Origin: Candidatus Omnitrophota bacterium | Lineage (GTDB): Bacteria; Omnitrophota; Gorgyraeia; Zapsychrales; Zapsychraceae | Reading direction: 5' to 3' | NCBI GenBank assembly: GCA_020632495.1 | Contig: JACKFL010000005.1 | Location: 1,488,001-1,552,000, forward strand | Length of the DNA stretch: 64,000 bases | In this document: piece by piece, positions 51,728-59,702 of the stretch | Numbering within the stretch: the stretch's first letter is position 1 | Layout of the letters: each line of letters begins with the position of its first letter | Program-made: the position numbers and the translations under genes | The notes under the pieces: model-generated | What the model saw: only the letters and a program-made list of their open reading frames with translations | Told to the model about the DNA's origin: nothing | The model's database searches: none

Positions 51728-53080
51728 ATGGCGAATAAAATCTTTTGCGGAGTGGATGTCGGAGGCACCAAAATATTGGCGGCGTTGGTCGACGGGCGCG
51801 GAAAGGTGATGGCGCGGAAGAAATGCCCCACACCCCAAGGCGCGCGTCCGCAGCGCATATATGACGAAATCCGTAATCATCTGAGCAGCCTGTTTTCCGA
51901 CAATGATGTCACCACCGACGACCTGGGGGGAATCGGTATGGGCATTCCGGGGATCGTGAAGCCCAACCAAATCGATATCCTGCGTACCCCGAACATTCAG
52001 CTGGCCGGATTTCCGCTGGCGCAGCGTTTGTCCAAGCATTTCGGAGTCAGGGTTATCCTCGGTAATGACGTCAATCTGGGATTGCTCGGCGAACAATGGC
52101 TGGGCGCCGGGCAGCGATGCAAGAATATCATCGGGTTATTCCCCGGAACCGGAGTCGGCGGCGGCATCATTCTGGACGGAAAGTTGCTGATCGGTGAGCA
52201 GGGGGTGGCCGGCGAGCTCGGTCACGTGATCATCGACCAGAGCAGCGCGCAATTGAATGCGGGGTTGCCGGGCACGATCGAGGGGCTGGCCAGCCGCAGG
52301 GCTGTCGAGCGGGAAATTCGTGCCGCGATCGAGAAAGGCGAGAAGTCCGTGGTCGGCGAGATGCTGGGCGACCAGACGGATCAGATCAAGAGCAAAATTA
52401 TCGCCCAGGCACTGGCTAAGAAGGACCGGGTCGTCGTGCGTGTCGTCAATGACGTCTGTAAAACGTTGGGCAATGCCTGCATTTCCATGCGGCATATTTT
52501 CAATCCGGAACTGATCATCCTGGGCGGCGGTTTGGTCGAGGCCTGCGGGGATTACATATTGCCGCGCGTCCGGCGGCGGTCCGGGGCCAACCCCTTTCTT
52601 TCCGGTATCGACGCTTGCCGCATCGTCCCGTCGCAACTCGGTGACGACGCGGTGGTTCTGGGGGCGGTGGCATTACTGAAGGATTCCCTGAAAACGGATC
52701 CGGCGCTCAAGTCCAAGCTGTATCCCCATGTGACACTTCAACGCGGAAAGATCCTGTTGGACGAGCTCATCATGCATCGGGATTTTTACATCAGGGCCGA
52801 CGGCAAGGTGCGCCAGGTGAACGGGCGGGTCGAGTTTAAGAATTACTACCAGAAGAGCACGCTGGACGCGGCGTTGCTGACCCTGATCTGCCGCAAGAAA
52901 ACAAAGATGCTGATCGTCGCCCAAAAGGACCGGCGCATCCGGTTGACCCGGGAAGGCCGTGATTTTCTCCTGCAGAACGGAACCGAGATCAAAATCCTCT
53001 CGATGGAAGAGGCGATCCGGCTCTATTCCGCATGGGGGAAGCGCAAGGCGCTGTTTGTCTCCCACGTTCCGTCGGTTTAG
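51728..53080 (+). CDS. ROK-family sugar kinase-like protein fused to Mth938-like domain
   Basis: 450 aa. Residues about 1-315 are ROK: FCGVDVGGTKILAALVDGRG, GIGMGIPGIVKPN, GNDVNLGLLGEQWLGAG (catalytic Asp), GTGVGGGIILDGKL and ELGHVIIDQSS. The usual zinc motif CxCGxxGC after the His is missing (QLNAGLPGTIEGLAS). From about 330 an Mth938/DUF498-like domain follows (GKILLDELIMHRDFYIRADG, KTKMLIVAQKDR, LLQNGTEIKILSMEEAIRLY, KRKALFVSHV). Following polyphosphate genes, a polyphosphate- or ATP-dependent glucokinase is one option; loss of the zinc site leaves activity open. Confidence 0.82.
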   Translation: MANKIFCGVDVGGTKILAALVDGRGKVMARKKCPTPQGARPQRIYDEIRNHLSSLFSDNDVTTDDLGGIGMGIPGIVKPNQIDILRTPNIQLAGFPLAQRLSKHFGVRVILGNDVNLGLLGEQWLGAGQRCKNIIGLFPGTGVGGGIILDGKLLIGEQGVAGELGHVIIDQSSAQLNAGLPGTIEGLASRRAVEREIRAAIEKGEKSVVGEMLGDQTDQIKSKIIAQALAKKDRVVVRVVNDVCKTLGNACISMRHIFNPELIILGGGLVEACGDYILPRVRRRSGANPFLSGIDACRIVPSQLGDDAVVLGAVALLKDSLKTDPALKSKLYPHVTLQRGKILLDELIMHRDFYIRADGKVRQVNGRVEFKNYYQKSTLDAALLTLICRKKTKMLIVAQKDRRIRLTREGRDFLLQNGTEIKILSMEEAIRLYSAWGKRKALFVSHVPSV

Positions 53081-53194
53081 CCCCCTGCGGATATTTCCCA
53101 GATTTTTCCGGACCTTCACAGAAATTTTACATTGGTCCGGCATACTCATCCCGTAGTCTAGATCTCACGAAACGACATCCAGGTAAGGTGCATC

Positions 53195-53350
53195 ATGACG
53201 ATCCTTTTTTTCATCCTCTGCGGCATCATCGGTCTGACGGCCGGTTTACTCACCGGCGAATTGTGCATTCACCTGGCCGCGCGCCGCGGCCGCCGTCAGG
53301 CAAACCCTCTGATCGTCCCCAAACCGGATCCCGTCCCGTCCGCCGGCTGA
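53195..53350 (+). CDS. 51-aa single-pass membrane protein
   Basis: Short open frame reading MTILFFILCGIIGLTAGLLT, then a basic segment (LAARRGRRQ) and a Pro-rich end. A purine-rich TAAGGTG lies about 7 nt before ATG. One transmembrane helix, N-out/C-in by the positive-inside rule. The only gene in the 406-nt gap 53081-53486. No family recognised. Confidence 0.55.
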   Translation: MTILFFILCGIIGLTAGLLTGELCIHLAARRGRRQANPLIVPKPDPVPSAG

Positions 53351-53417
53351 TCCCCCCGCCCGAAAGTGCATAAGACACAGAATGGTAACGACATACGATT
53401 AGTCCATCGTCCGAGGC

Positions 53418-53446
53418 TTGCCCGTCTTGCAGGTTTGCGCTATGAT
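53418..53446 (+). promoter_or_regulatory. promoter of the SpoU methyltransferase gene
   Basis: TTGCCC (53418-53423), 17-nt spacer, TATGAT (53441-53446), leader of about 35 nt containing GGAGGGGG before ATG 53487. Confidence 0.5.
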
Positions 53447-53486
53447 GAGCCCGCTTGATCTAGACTAACCGGACAAAGGAGGGGGT

Positions 53487-54257
53487 ATGCCCGAGCATTT
53501 ATGGACGGAGGCAGTCCAGGGCGTCAAACGATTGCGCACCCGCGCCTATCGCCGCAAGACCGGCCAAGTAATCGTCGAAGGCTGGCCCGAGGTCTCACGG
53601 GCATTAAAGGCCGGGGTCCGTGTGGACGCAATGTACCTTTGCCCGGAGATCTTTCGACCCGAGTCCGGAATCCCCCACAATGTTCCGGTGACCGAGGTCC
53701 CGCGCGACGTTTTTGCCGCCATGGCCTTCGGTTCCCGGCTGAAGGGTATTTTGGCCGTGTGCCGGCCCGAGCCGCTGGCATTGGCCGATATGACCGTCCC
53801 GGGGGATGCCACGGTGGTGGTCCTGGAGGCGGTCGAGAAGCCCGGCAATTTGGGGGCGGTGTTGAGGACCGCCGACGGAGCCGGGGTGGCCGCTGTCATT
53901 CTGTGCGACGGGAAGACCGACTTGTATAACCAGCATGTGGTGCGCTCCAGTATCGGCACCGTCTTTACGGTCCCCGTAACGGCGGCAACGTCCGAACAGA
54001 CCTACGCATTCTTGCGTGAACGCGGGTGCGTCATTCTGGCAGCATCGGCCCATGCCGCCGAAGAATATACCGCCGTGGACATGCGCGGGCCGACGGCTAT
54101 CATCGTGGGCAACGAGCACGACGGTGTGTCTGACTTCTGGAACCGGCTCAGCGACCACCGTGTGAGGATTCCCATGGCGGGGGCCGCGTCCTCGCTTAAC
54201 GTGACGGTCAGCGCGTCGATCCTGATTTATGAAGCCCGACGCCAAAAAACTCTGTGA
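53487..54257 (+). CDS. SpoU/TrmH-family RNA 2'-O-methyltransferase
   Basis: 256 aa. The SpoU (SPOUT trefoil-knot) motifs are clear: VEKPGNLGAVLRTADGAGVA, TAIIVGNEHDGVSDF, and MAGAASSLNVTVSASILIYE. The N-terminal substrate-binding subdomain is present (QVIVEGWPEVSRALKAGVRV). Members methylate ribose in 23S rRNA (RlmB) or tRNA (TrmH); the length fits RlmB-type proteins but the target cannot be assigned. A strong Shine-Dalgarno GGAGGGGG supports the start. Confidence 0.9.
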   Translation: MPEHLWTEAVQGVKRLRTRAYRRKTGQVIVEGWPEVSRALKAGVRVDAMYLCPEIFRPESGIPHNVPVTEVPRDVFAAMAFGSRLKGILAVCRPEPLALADMTVPGDATVVVLEAVEKPGNLGAVLRTADGAGVAAVILCDGKTDLYNQHVVRSSIGTVFTVPVTAATSEQTYAFLRERGCVILAASAHAAEEYTAVDMRGPTAIIVGNEHDGVSDFWNRLSDHRVRIPMAGAASSLNVTVSASILIYEARRQKTL

Positions 54258-54263
54258 AGGAGG

Positions 54264-54290
54264 TTGCCAAAAACCCTTTTGTGGTATAAT
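54264..54290 (+). promoter_or_regulatory. promoter of the DUF3332 lipoprotein gene
   Basis: TTGCCA (54264-54269), 15-nt spacer, perfect TATAAT (54285-54290), leader of about 32 nt. The spacer is shorter than the optimum. Confidence 0.45.
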
Positions 54291-54328
54291 GGGGATAAAT
54301 TTTATTAACCCAAAGCAAGGAGGAAGCT

Positions 54329-54865
54329 TTGAAAAAGGTCATCGCGTTATTACTGGTGTTAACCGTCACAACCAGCATCGGATGTACAGGTTCTTTCAAC
54401 CTGACCCGTAAGGTTTATGATGCGCACCGGTCACAAAGCGACAAGTGGGCGGACGAGCTGGTATTCCTGGTAGTTGCCATCCTGCCGATTTACGGGATCG
54501 CCACCTGGTGTGACGCCATCATCTTCAATTCCATCGAATTCTGGACAGATGAAAACCCGATCGTTTACAATCCCAACGGTCCGAAAAAATTCGTCAGCGC
54601 TGACGGTGACAAGCTGGTGATGTCGTACGACGAGAAATCCGATGCTATTACCGTAACCGCGAGCAATACCGATGGAACCACCGAAACGATTATCCTTGAA
54701 CGGACGGATGCCGCGGTCATCGCCAAGGATGCCGAAGGCAATATCCTGTCCTCCTCCGTACGCGGAGACAACGGCGATTTGGCGCTTTACAACGACCAGA
54801 TCCAAATGGTCAAGAGCATCAATGCCGACCAGTTCGAGGGCCTGAAGCAACAGCTTCTTAAGTAA
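54329..54865 (+). CDS. DUF3332 lipoprotein
   Basis: 178 aa, TTG start with AGGAGGAAG immediately upstream. Lipobox SIGC gives a lipoprotein. The DUF3332 signature GCTGSFNLTRKVYDAHRSQ is followed by DELVFLVVAILPIYGIATW and IIFNSIEFWTDENP, then a beta-rich C-terminal domain. Known members are outer- or inner-membrane lipoproteins of unknown function in diverse diderms. The gene ends at a terminator hairpin. Confidence 0.88.
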   Translation: MKKVIALLLVLTVTTSIGCTGSFNLTRKVYDAHRSQSDKWADELVFLVVAILPIYGIATWCDAIIFNSIEFWTDENPIVYNPNGPKKFVSADGDKLVMSYDEKSDAITVTASNTDGTTETIILERTDAAVIAKDAEGNILSSSVRGDNGDLALYNDQIQMVKSINADQFEGLKQQLLK

Positions 54866-54890
54866 GCACGACCCGAACCTGTGCATTCCC

Positions 54891-54933
54891 GGGGGCAGAT
54901 TCACTCATGTGAGCGGATCTGCCCCCTTCTTTC
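54891..54933 (+). terminator. intrinsic terminator
   Basis: GGGGGCAGAT pairs with ATCTGCCCCC over ten bases around a small TCAC/GTGA inner stem, followed by TTCTTT. The stem ends about 10 nt before the AGGAGG of the next gene, so it may also act as an attenuator for that gene. Confidence 0.75.
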
Positions 54934-54945
54934 AGGAGGAACGGT

Positions 54946-55959
54946 ATGACGCCGCCCGACCGTCCACAACGATGGAATTATCAGCAGGTCCTGCAATTGG
55001 CTGCTGTCGTCCTGGCCCTCCTTGTCCTCCTGGGAGGCCTCAAGAATCTCTTCCTTAAACAAGTGCTGATCGGACTCGGCCCTAAAGTCATCGGGGCCCG
55101 CCTGGAGGTCGATCACATTTCCCTGAGTCTGGTGCGCCAGCGTATGGCCATCAAAGGCTTCAAGCTCTACAATCCCGACGGTTTTCCCAATGAGGTTATG
55201 CTCGACGTCCCGGAAGTCAGTGTGCGTCTGAACCCGTGGCGGATGCTGACCGGCCGGCTCACGATGTCCGCGGTGGTCATCAATATGAAGGAGCTGGTGA
55301 TCATCAAGAATGCCGACAAGAAGCTGAATGTCGACGCCCTGAAGATTGCGCAGAGCGGAAAAGACCCGCCCGCAAAAGAGGGGGAGCCGGTCAAGAAGGC
55401 TAAGAGGCCAAAGTTCTTCATACAGGAGCTGCGGCTTAATGTCGAGCAGGTGGTGGTGAAGGATTTCAGCAAAGGCGAGACCCCGGTGATCCAGGTTTAC
55501 GATATCCCACTGAAGGACAAGGTGATCCGCGATGTCGACAGTTTTGAGAAATTGATGACGGTGCTGATCGTCCACGCGATGGGCCCCACGGCCATAAAGA
55601 GTGCGGGGATATACGCCGCCGCCGCCGTACTCGGCGTGGGTTTTCTCCCGGCCGGTATCCTGGGCATCATGGTGGCGGATGACGATTCGGTATTGGTCAC
55701 GCGTATGAGCCGGGACAAGGCCTTTGATTTCTGCCGGGACTTCATCGCCGACCGGGGCACAATGAAGAAGCAGCACCGCGAGAAAGGGTACCTGACCGCC
55801 AAGATTGACGGCTATGATGTCCGTTTCGACATTGCCGCAACCGAAGCGGGGGAGACGGCCATCACGGTCTCGGCCCGCAAATTCATGCTTCCCAAATCGG
55901 CCTTTGCCGGCGGAATCGTGTATCAGCTCCGGCAGCGCATGGGCGGGGACGCCCGCTAG
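54946..55959 (+). CDS. AsmA/DUF748-like inner-membrane-anchored protein
   Basis: 337 aa; AGGAGGA precedes ATG. An N-terminal helix (LAAVVLALLVLLGGLKNL) is followed by an AsmA-like start (GARLEVDHISLSLVRQRMAI, KLYNPDGFPNEVMLDVPEVS, NPWRMLTGRLTMSAVVINMK, KLNVDAL) as in proteins that bridge inner and outer membrane for lipid transport. The protein is far shorter than TamB/YhdP. A second hydrophobic stretch (IYAAAAVLGVGFLPAGILGI) near 215 is unusual for the family. Confidence 0.7.
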   Translation: MTPPDRPQRWNYQQVLQLAAVVLALLVLLGGLKNLFLKQVLIGLGPKVIGARLEVDHISLSLVRQRMAIKGFKLYNPDGFPNEVMLDVPEVSVRLNPWRMLTGRLTMSAVVINMKELVIIKNADKKLNVDALKIAQSGKDPPAKEGEPVKKAKRPKFFIQELRLNVEQVVVKDFSKGETPVIQVYDIPLKDKVIRDVDSFEKLMTVLIVHAMGPTAIKSAGIYAAAAVLGVGFLPAGILGIMVADDDSVLVTRMSRDKAFDFCRDFIADRGTMKKQHREKGYLTAKIDGYDVRFDIAATEAGETAITVSARKFMLPKSAFAGGIVYQLRQRMGGDAR

Positions 55960-56002
55960 CGGCAGCCGAGCGTCATCCACACCCCTCAGGCCGTATTTCC
56001 AG

Positions 56003-56042
56003 TCAAATAATCATTTGATTTAACCCGGAAATTTCTTAGAAT
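56003..56042 (+). promoter_or_regulatory. promoter with overlapping inverted repeat, ExbBD-VWA operon
   Basis: TTGATT (56015-56020), 16-nt spacer, TAGAAT (56037-56042). The inverted repeat TCAAAT-AATC-ATTTGA (56003-56018) overlaps the -35, which suggests a repressor site. The leader is about 118 nt; I see no further structure in it. Confidence 0.45.
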
Positions 56043-56164
56043 AGTGAGAAAGATTAACCGTCCTATACGGCGACGGCTTCCCCCGGGAGGCCGGCCGGCA
56101 TACTCAATTCCGCAATCGCAATTCCAGAATATTCGCCATATTCTACAGGTTAAAGGAGATCCAT

Positions 56165-56929
56165 ATGAAAGCACATGCTTGGTCAGTTCAAATTATATTC
56201 GCGCTACTACTTATGCTCACCGCGGGCAGTCTGAGCCCGATCGCGGCATTGGCCCAGTCCGGAGACAAGGTTCAGGGCTACGTGGAGTCTCTCGAGGCCT
56301 CTAAACAGGGGATGAGCCTGTGGGACACGATCCAGAGCGGGGGCATTATAATGTGGGTGCTCTGCGGATTGTCCGTGGTGGCGGTGGCGATCATCTGCTA
56401 TCTTTTTCTGCATCTGAACTCGGGCAAGCTGGTGCCGCGCGAATTTACCGAAAAACTGATCGAGCAGCTGGAAGGCGGTCATGAAAATACCATCCGGGAA
56501 ACCTGCAAGAACGAGTCCAACGCTGTGGTCCGGATTATCATGGCGGGACTTAACAAGAAGAAGCGCGGTATGATCTTCGCCAAGGAGGCTATGGAGAACC
56601 AGGTCCGGCGCGAGATCGGTGAATTGTGGCAAGGCATCAGCTACTTGGCGGATATCGCGGCGGTGGCCCCGCTGATCGGTCTGCTGGGAACGGTTCTCGG
56701 GATGATTCAGGCGTTCAACGTCATCGCGTTTCAAGAAGCCGTGGTTAAGCCGATATTGTTGGCGGGCGGTGTATCCAAGGCTATGGTCACCACGGCGGGT
56801 GGTCTGGTCGTCGCCATTCCGGTGATGCTCTTCTATACCTATTTCCGCGGCAAGGTGCAGGGGATCGCCCATGAAATCGAAACCTACGGGACCGACATCA
56901 TCAAGATATTCGAAGAAATGGGGGCCTGA
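56165..56929 (+). CDS. ExbB/TolQ/MotA-family proton channel with signal peptide
   Basis: 254 aa. A signal peptide (IIFALLLMLTAGSLSPIAALA) precedes the usual three-helix ExbB plan: MWVLCGLSVVAVAIICYLFL, then SYLADIAAVAPLIGLLGTVL with the conserved Pro-Gly-Gly-Thr core, and TTAGGLVVAIPVMLFYTYF. ExbB forms the pentameric stator that uses proton-motive force. A cleavable leader with a periplasmic extension is common in TolQ-like proteins of PVC and delta lineages. First gene of the operon; AAAGGAG precedes ATG. Confidence 0.93.
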   Translation: MKAHAWSVQIIFALLLMLTAGSLSPIAALAQSGDKVQGYVESLEASKQGMSLWDTIQSGGIIMWVLCGLSVVAVAIICYLFLHLNSGKLVPREFTEKLIEQLEGGHENTIRETCKNESNAVVRIIMAGLNKKKRGMIFAKEAMENQVRREIGELWQGISYLADIAAVAPLIGLLGTVLGMIQAFNVIAFQEAVVKPILLAGGVSKAMVTTAGGLVVAIPVMLFYTYFRGKVQGIAHEIETYGTDIIKIFEEMGA

Positions 56930-56931
56930 TC

Positions 56932-57363
56932 ATGGCAAAGTACGCGATTTCTGAGTATCAGAAACAACGCCCGGTAGTGCAGATGGCGCCGCTGATCGAT
57001 ATTGTCTTTCTGACGTTGGTCTTCTTCATGACCATCTCGATATTCAACCAGCAGGAGACGGAGATCAACATCAGCGTGCCGCAGGCGCAGGAATCCAAGG
57101 ACGCGGCCCGCAGTCCGGGCGAGATCATCATCAACATCGATACCGACGGACGCTTTGTCGTCAATCAAAAAGAGCTCTCCCAGGACGCCCTGGAAAAGAT
57201 GCTGGTGCGTGTCTCCACACTTTTTCCGGACCAGTCGATCATTATCCGGGCGGATGAGAATACCATCCATAAACACACGATCAATGCGCTGGATGCCTGC
57301 GCCAAGGCAGGCATTTGGAACATATCCTTTGCCACCATGAAACCTTCTTCCGATCAAGAATGA
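56932..57363 (+). CDS. ExbD/TolR-family protein
   Basis: 143 aa. One transmembrane helix carries the essential proton-binding Asp (D23) in APLIDIVFLTLVFFMTISIF, with a periplasmic domain ending IIRADENTIHKHTINALDAC as in ExbD/TolR. Works with ExbB, two nt upstream. It overlaps the TPR gene by four nt. Confidence 0.93.
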   Translation: MAKYAISEYQKQRPVVQMAPLIDIVFLTLVFFMTISIFNQQETEINISVPQAQESKDAARSPGEIIINIDTDGRFVVNQKELSQDALEKMLVRVSTLFPDQSIIIRADENTIHKHTINALDACAKAGIWNISFATMKPSSDQE

Positions 57364-59702
57364 AACCACGACTGGCGTTTAGCATTATCTTTGTTTTCCT
57401 GACGCTCGCCGTCCAGCCGGCCGCGGCCCAGAACCAGGTTGATCCGCAGTTTGAGAAGATCGATTTCGCCAACGGGCTGTTTCAGCGCGGCCTGTACGAT
57501 ATGGCCGCCAGTGAATACCGTGAGTTCATCCGGCAGAATCCGGACAGTCCGCATACCCACGAGGCGCTGTTCGGCATGGCGGAGAGTTACTTCTTTAACA
57601 AAAACTACGAGCGGGCGGGACAGCATTACAAAGAGTATACATTGCAGTTTGCCAACCGGGACAAGATCCAGCTGGCGCGATTGCGTTTGGGCCAGTGTCA
57701 CATCAATCAGCAGCAGTTTGACGCGGCGCTGGAAGCGGTTAATGCCATCAGCGAGGACGGGCTGGAGGAAGAGTGGCTGCAAAAGAAGTACCATGTACTC
57801 GCGCAGGTGTACGAGGCCAGGGGCGACACCGATGGCGCCGTCGAGCAGTATCAAAAGGCGGCCCTCATCGATCCGTCCAGCTCCACGGCCCTGGAGGCAA
57901 CCATCAAACTCGGTGATATTTACAAGGCCCGGGGGGAACACGCCGCGGCCGTGGATGCCTTTCAGCGGGCCACGGTCAACGCCACCGATAACGCTTTTAA
58001 GGGGATCGCCCTTTATAAGCAGGCAGAAACCGCGTTTTTGTCGGGAGATTATGAAGTCAGCGCGGACCTGTTTGCCGAGGTGGTGGATCTGAATCCGGAC
58101 AAGGCGCTGGTGGAAGACGCCGTCAGTAATCTGTTGCTGGCCCTGTTCAATGTGCCGGCTTACAACGCGGTGATCAAGCGCGCCGAACACTATCAGGACA
58201 AGTTGACTCCGGGAGGCCGGTTGTTTGACGTGCGCTATGTCACCGCGCGCTCGTTAAAGCAGCTCAATCAGTACGATGCGGCCCTGGCGGAAATCGACCT
58301 GGCCCTTTCCCTGGAAGGCCTCGCCGCCGATCAGAAGAATAAGGCGGTGGACGTGAAAGTGGAGATCTTGTTCTTGTCCCGGAAATATGCCGATGTCATC
58401 GAGTTGATCGACGAGTCCTGGGAGGGGCAGGAGGAATATGCCGAGAAGGGCATGTTCTTTAAGGCCGAGTCGGAGTACAGTCTGGCGAACTTTGAGGCGG
58501 CACACGGTTTATACGCGCAGCTGCTGGAGAAATATCCCGCGACCGAATATAAGAGCGAGGCCCTGTATGGCCTGGCACATGCCAAGAACGCGTTGGGAAA
58601 AGAGGCGGAAGCCGCCGCGCTGTTTGAGGAGTATTTTGCCAGCGCCGATGATGAAGGCAAGAAGAAGGAGGCGTTGTTCAATCAGATCCTGCTGAAAAGC
58701 AAGGTCAAAGATTACGACAAGGCCATATCCGATTCGCTGGAATTCATCAAGGCTTATCCCGACGACAAGAATATCGGCCGGGTGCGGTTCTTGCTGGGCA
58801 GCATGTATTCGGAAACCAAACAGTATGATCAGGCGATCGCGACGTTCGAGCAGATCGTTCAGCGCGACCTGGAAAACCCCAAGCGTCTGGAGAGTATGTT
58901 CCTGCTGGCTTACAATCTTCAGTTGGCGCAGCGGTTGGACGATGCCTTGGCGTTTTACCGCCAGGTCCCCAAGGGCGAGGACGCGGCGCTTTATTACTCC
59001 GCTTTGAAGAATATGGCCTTGATCCACCTCGACCGCCAAGAATATGAGAAGGCGATCCTGCTTTTGAAAGAGATCATCGAGACTTATGACGAGAATGACC
59101 TGAAGATCGATATGTACTTGTGGATCGCCGAAAAAAGCCTGGAGGCCAAGTCGTACAATACGGTGCTGGCCGTCCTGAAGAAGGCTGAGTCCAAGCTGAC
59201 CACCGACGAAGACCGCCAGGCGTTGGCCTATTTCCGCGGGGCCGCCTACCAGGAGCAGGGACAGTGCCAGAGCGCGTTGACCGAGTACGACAAGGTCGTC
59301 AACATTGAGTCGGAACGCTTGTTTGTCCCCAAGGCGTATCTCGGCATGGCCCGCTGTCTGATGACGATCAATCACATCGACGCGGCCAAGGCGGTCTTGG
59401 ATACGGTGCTCTTGAGTTATGCCGACGAAGCCGAGATCAGCCTCAAGGCGCGCTTTCAGATGGGCAGTCTGCTGGAGCAGAAGGAACAGCTGGAGGAGGC
59501 GGCCAAGTTTTACATGCTGGTGGCCGTGCTGTACAACGATCCATGGTATTCCCCGGAGTCGCTGTTTAGGGCGGGAAAGATTTTTGAGCAGCTCGATAAA
59601 CTGAACGACGCGCGTAACGTGTATCAGGAAATCATTCAACTTTACACCAAAAGCCACCGTTTCAACGAAGCGCAGAAACGGTTGGCGGCCTTAAATTCAT
59701 GA
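57360..59702 (+). CDS. secreted TPR-repeat protein
   Basis: 780 aa. Signal peptide to about residue 24 (VQPAAAQ), then an uninterrupted tetratricopeptide array. Typical units are GLFQRGLYDMAASEYREFIR, ALFGMAESYFFNKNYERAGQ and LYKQAETAFLSGDYEVSADL; the last complete helix pair ends RNVYQEIIQLYTKSHRFNEA. No enzymatic domain. A periplasmic scaffold that could link the ExbBD motor to the VWA protein. Comparable in position to YbgF-like TPR proteins of Tol systems, but about three times longer. Confidence 0.9.
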   Translation: MKPRLAFSIIFVFLTLAVQPAAAQNQVDPQFEKIDFANGLFQRGLYDMAASEYREFIRQNPDSPHTHEALFGMAESYFFNKNYERAGQHYKEYTLQFANRDKIQLARLRLGQCHINQQQFDAALEAVNAISEDGLEEEWLQKKYHVLAQVYEARGDTDGAVEQYQKAALIDPSSSTALEATIKLGDIYKARGEHAAAVDAFQRATVNATDNAFKGIALYKQAETAFLSGDYEVSADLFAEVVDLNPDKALVEDAVSNLLLALFNVPAYNAVIKRAEHYQDKLTPGGRLFDVRYVTARSLKQLNQYDAALAEIDLALSLEGLAADQKNKAVDVKVEILFLSRKYADVIELIDESWEGQEEYAEKGMFFKAESEYSLANFEAAHGLYAQLLEKYPATEYKSEALYGLAHAKNALGKEAEAAALFEEYFASADDEGKKKEALFNQILLKSKVKDYDKAISDSLEFIKAYPDDKNIGRVRFLLGSMYSETKQYDQAIATFEQIVQRDLENPKRLESMFLLAYNLQLAQRLDDALAFYRQVPKGEDAALYYSALKNMALIHLDRQEYEKAILLLKEIIETYDENDLKIDMYLWIAEKSLEAKSYNTVLAVLKKAESKLTTDEDRQALAYFRGAAYQEQGQCQSALTEYDKVVNIESERLFVPKAYLGMARCLMTINHIDAAKAVLDTVLLSYADEAEISLKARFQMGSLLEQKEQLEEAAKFYMLVAVLYNDPWYSPESLFRAGKIFEQLDKLNDARNVYQEIIQLYTKSHRFNEAQKRLAALNS

